Below are positions 61,934 through 64,000 of a stretch of DNA of 64,000 nt, one piece after another. This DNA comes from Halomonas sp. HL-48. GTDB taxonomy: Bacteria; Pseudomonadota; Gammaproteobacteria; Pseudomonadales; Halomonadaceae. Both the position numbers and the translations under genes were made by a program. The notes beneath the pieces are model-generated. The model did no database searches. It was not told the origin of the DNA and saw only the letters and a list, made by a program, of their open reading frames with translations. The DNA is taken from NCBI RefSeq assembly GCF_001314875.1, contig NZ_LJZS01000005.1, forward strand, positions 62,001-126,000, written 5' to 3'. Each line of letters begins with the position of its first letter. Position 1 is the stretch's first letter.

Positions 61934-63286
61934 ATGTTAGCGAAGCGATGGGGGTGCCGGGGGCGCCTGCGTGGAAGCGCGTTACTGATTGGCTTGTTGC
62001 TGGTTGTCACTGTCTTGCCGCTGCATGCGGCCAACCCCCGCTATGCGGGGATGGTCGTCGATCTGGATGAAGGCGAAGTACTCTACGCCGAGAATGAAGA
62101 CGCCCGCCGCTATCCGGCCTCGCTGACCAAGGTCATGACGTTATACCTGGCATTCGAAGCGCTTGAGCAAGGGCGTCTTCAGCTCGATCAGGCGCTGCCG
62201 GTGTCCACCCAGGCGGCTTCCATGCCTGCCTCGAAGCTATGGCTTTCACCGGGTAGCTCGATTCTGGTCGACGAAGCTATCCGCGCCCTGGCGGTACGCT
62301 CGGCGAATGATGTGGCCGTAGTCATGGCGGAGGCGGTGGGCGGTAGCGAAAGTCGCTTTGCCCAGTTGATGACCGCCAAGGCCCGTGAGCTTGGCATGCG
62401 CAACACCACCTTCCGCAACGCCTCGGGGCTTCCCGATGATGGTCAGATCACCACGGCACGCGACATGGTCACGCTTGCGGTGCGCGTCATGCAGGACTTT
62501 CCCGACTACTATCATTATTTTGGCTTGCAGGAATTCACCTACCGCGGCACCCGGCACAGCAGTCATAACCGCCTGGTGCGCGACTATCCCGGCGCCGATG
62601 GCCTGAAAACCGGTTTCATACGCGCCTCAGGGTTCAATGTGATCACCACGGCCAAGCGTGAGGATCGTCGCTTGATGGGGGTGGTCATGGGCGGGTTTAC
62701 CGCGCAGTCCCGCGATAAGCACATGGCAAGTTTGTTGGACCGGAGCTTTGCCCGGGCCGGGCTGCGCGATCAGCAAAGCTTTGTATCCGATCTTAACTTT
62801 GCCACCGAGTACATGGCGTTTTCGCCATCGTCCTCGCCTGAACCAGCCCGTGATGCCGCACCTGCCGCGGCGCCTGCCTCTGCCCCTGAGCAACCTGCAG
62901 TAGTGGCTACCTACACCCCTGAGTCAGCGCCCAGCGAGTCGGCCTCCGCCTCCGCGCCAGACCAGCAGGAGCGCCAGTCTCAAGAGGATCCGCTGCAGTC
63001 CTTTATTGAACGTGAGCGGGTCATGGCGTCGAGTGCGGCGCCCAGCGGCTGGGGCATTCAGGTCGGCGCCTTTAGCCAGGAAGATCAGGCTCAGCGCTAC
63101 GCCCGCGAAGCCGCTGATTATTTATCCCGTGACGTGGGCGGGCAGGTCGCCGTCGATGCATCAGTCGGTCAGAGCCCGGTATTCCGCGCCCGGCTGATGG
63201 CGCTGGAAGAACAGCAGGCTCGCCAGGCCTGCGAACAGTTACGCTCCCGGGGCATGGACTGCATGGTGGTCAACGCCAGCCTGTAA
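61934..63286 (+). CDS. D-alanyl-D-alanine carboxypeptidase with C-terminal SPOR domain
   Basis: 450 residues. Signal peptide (about 1-32). The penicillin-binding low-molecular-mass PBP fold has SxxK as SLTK (Ser63, Lys66), SxN as SAN (123-125) and KTG (225-227), so DD-carboxypeptidase activity is expected. Residues about 295-370 are a Pro/Ala/Ser/Glu-rich linker, and 373-448 form a SPOR domain (GWGIQVGAFSQEDQAQRYAR), which binds denuded septal peptidoglycan. The enzyme therefore probably trims pentapeptides at division sites. It lacks the usual C-terminal amphipathic anchor of DacA. Start is supported by GGGG upstream. Confidence 0.93.
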   Translation: MLAKRWGCRGRLRGSALLIGLLLVVTVLPLHAANPRYAGMVVDLDEGEVLYAENEDARRYPASLTKVMTLYLAFEALEQGRLQLDQALPVSTQAASMPASKLWLSPGSSILVDEAIRALAVRSANDVAVVMAEAVGGSESRFAQLMTAKARELGMRNTTFRNASGLPDDGQITTARDMVTLAVRVMQDFPDYYHYFGLQEFTYRGTRHSSHNRLVRDYPGADGLKTGFIRASGFNVITTAKREDRRLMGVVMGGFTAQSRDKHMASLLDRSFARAGLRDQQSFVSDLNFATEYMAFSPSSSPEPARDAAPAAAPASAPEQPAVVATYTPESAPSESASASAPDQQERQSQEDPLQSFIERERVMASSAAPSGWGIQVGAFSQEDQAQRYAREAADYLSRDVGGQVAVDASVGQSPVFRARLMALEEQQARQACEQLRSRGMDCMVVNASL

Positions 63287-63298
63287 TGCGGTATGGTT

Positions 63299-63341
63299 AA
63301 AGCACCCCGCCAAAGGCTATTTGGCGGGGTGCTTTGTTTTT
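63299..63341 (+). terminator. Terminator after the carboxypeptidase gene
   Basis: A 16-bp stem (AAAGCACCCCGCCAAA at 63299-63314 with its complement at 63320-63335), loop GGCTA, followed by GTTTTT. Confidence 0.93.
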
Positions 63342-63364
63342 AGGCGCGGAATAAAAAGGAGGTT

Positions 63365-64000
63365 ATGGTGACCACGTCCCTGAAAGGCATCCTCTGCATG
63401 TGTCTGGGCGTTCTGTTCCTGGCGCTGGGGGACGCCGTTTCCAAATGGCTGGGGGAGGTCCATTCGCCACTGCAGATCATTTTTTTCCGTACCCTGATCT
63501 CGCTGCCGCTGATTGCGTTGCTCGCCCACTTTGCCGGTGGCCTGCGCAAGCTGCGCACCCGGCGGCCGGGCGTACACCTGCTGCGCGGGCTCATCTATAC
63601 CGCCACCATGGTGTGCTTTGTGCTGGGGTTGACGCTGCTGCCGCTGGCCGAGGCCACCGCGATCGCATTCGTGGCGCCGCTGTTTGTGACCCTGCTGTCG
63701 GTACCCCTGCTCGGTGAACGCATAGACCCTCCCGTGCTGCTGGCCTCTCTGGTGGGCTTCGTTGGCGTGTTGATTGTGGTTCGCCCCAATGGCGATGCGT
63801 TCCAGATAGGCGCCCTGGCGCTGGTCGGCGCGGCGCTGTTCTACGCCCTGATGATGATTACGGCCCGGCGTTATGGCGCCCGTGAGCACCTTTGGGCGAT
63901 GCTGTTTTACATGACCTGCGTGCCCTTGGTGGTGACCGCGGCCACCTTGCCGTGGGTCTGGCAGACGCCGCAGCCCTGGCACTGGGTCGGTTTTTTGGCT
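63365..64000 (+). CDS. DMT/EamA-family transporter (3' end outside window)
   Basis: Open reading frame running to the end of the window (212 codons seen). AGGAGG at 63357-63362 lies 2 bp before the ATG and 5 bp before an in-frame GTG at 63368, so the GTG may be the true start. At least six hydrophobic helices are seen, with an EamA-type repeat: the SKWLGEVHSPLQIIFFR segment, GLTLLPLAEATAIAFVAPLF and a following LLGERIDPPVLLAS loop typical of drug/metabolite transporters. Substrate unknown. Confidence 0.85.
   Translation, partial: MVTTSLKGILCMCLGVLFLALGDAVSKWLGEVHSPLQIIFFRTLISLPLIALLAHFAGGLRKLRTRRPGVHLLRGLIYTATMVCFVLGLTLLPLAEATAIAFVAPLFVTLLSVPLLGERIDPPVLLASLVGFVGVLIVVRPNGDAFQIGALALVGAALFYALMMITARRYGAREHLWAMLFYMTCVPLVVTAATLPWVWQTPQPWHWVGFLA

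Overview
The window is an uninterrupted piece of a GC-rich gammaproteobacterial chromosome. The UvrA-side MFS/ssb arrangement, the fabA-fabB pair, the tRNA-secE-nusG-rplKAJL-rpoBC block running straight into str-S10-spc-alpha, and the acidic flavour of several proteins (SSB tail, the periplasmic binding protein, the RpoA linker) fit the Oceanospirillales, most likely Halomonadaceae (Halomonas or a close relative). The genus is an inference from gene content and order. I see no rRNA, prophage, insertion sequence, CRISPR array or broken gene.

Layout. 1-5.0 kb: end of an MFS transporter, ssb, a degenerate RmlD-like protein and a plsC-type acyltransferase, facing fabA-fabB across a shared bidirectional terminator. 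5.1-6.9 kb: a PAS-GGDEF-EAL cyclic-di-GMP protein. 6.9-14.6 kb: a tightly overlapping minus-strand operon, read as merR(LitR-like)-phrB-SnoaL/NTF2-SDR-FAD oxidoreductase-DUF1365-cfa-DUF2878. It is followed at 14.8-16.9 kb by a renalase-like FAD protein and a divergent YfcH-type epimerase. 16.9-21.1 kb: rapA, an Lgt-like/TlpA fusion and a 78-residue membrane protein. 21.2-26.3 kb: a branched-chain amino-acid-type ABC transporter. 26.6-30.4 kb: typA, birA, coaX. 30.6-31.2 kb: tRNA-Tyr, Gly, Thr and Trp. 31.3-61.8 kb: secE, nusG, rplKAJL, rpoBC, rpsLG, fusA, tuf, then the S10, spc and alpha ribosomal protein operons through rplQ. 61.9-64 kb: a DacA-type carboxypeptidase with a SPOR domain and the start of a DMT-family exporter.

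How the parts work together. The right half is the transcription-translation core. Its control signals can be read directly: near-consensus promoters for the tRNA cluster, trpT-secE, rpsL and rpsJ, an L1-type site ahead of rplK, an L10 leader ahead of rplJ, an attenuator-like hairpin before rpoB, and strong terminators after tRNA-Thr, tuf and rplQ. tRNA-Thr and tRNA-Trp are adjacent, with no tuf copy between them, so the only tuf in the window is the one in the str operon.

The most interesting accessory system is the 6.9-14.6 kb operon. A LitR/BluR-type MerR regulator whose cobalamin motifs are degenerate heads genes for DNA photorepair and for a membrane fatty-acid modification set (FAD oxidoreductase, DUF1365, CFA-synthase-like methyltransferase). 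Repeated TGTA/GTACA motifs with regular 18-, 11- and 20-bp spacing lie upstream of the regulator and of the neighbouring renalase-like gene. The simplest reading is a light- or photo-oxidative-stress regulon that repairs DNA and remodels membrane lipids. The lipid product and the actual photosensor are not identified by this sequence.
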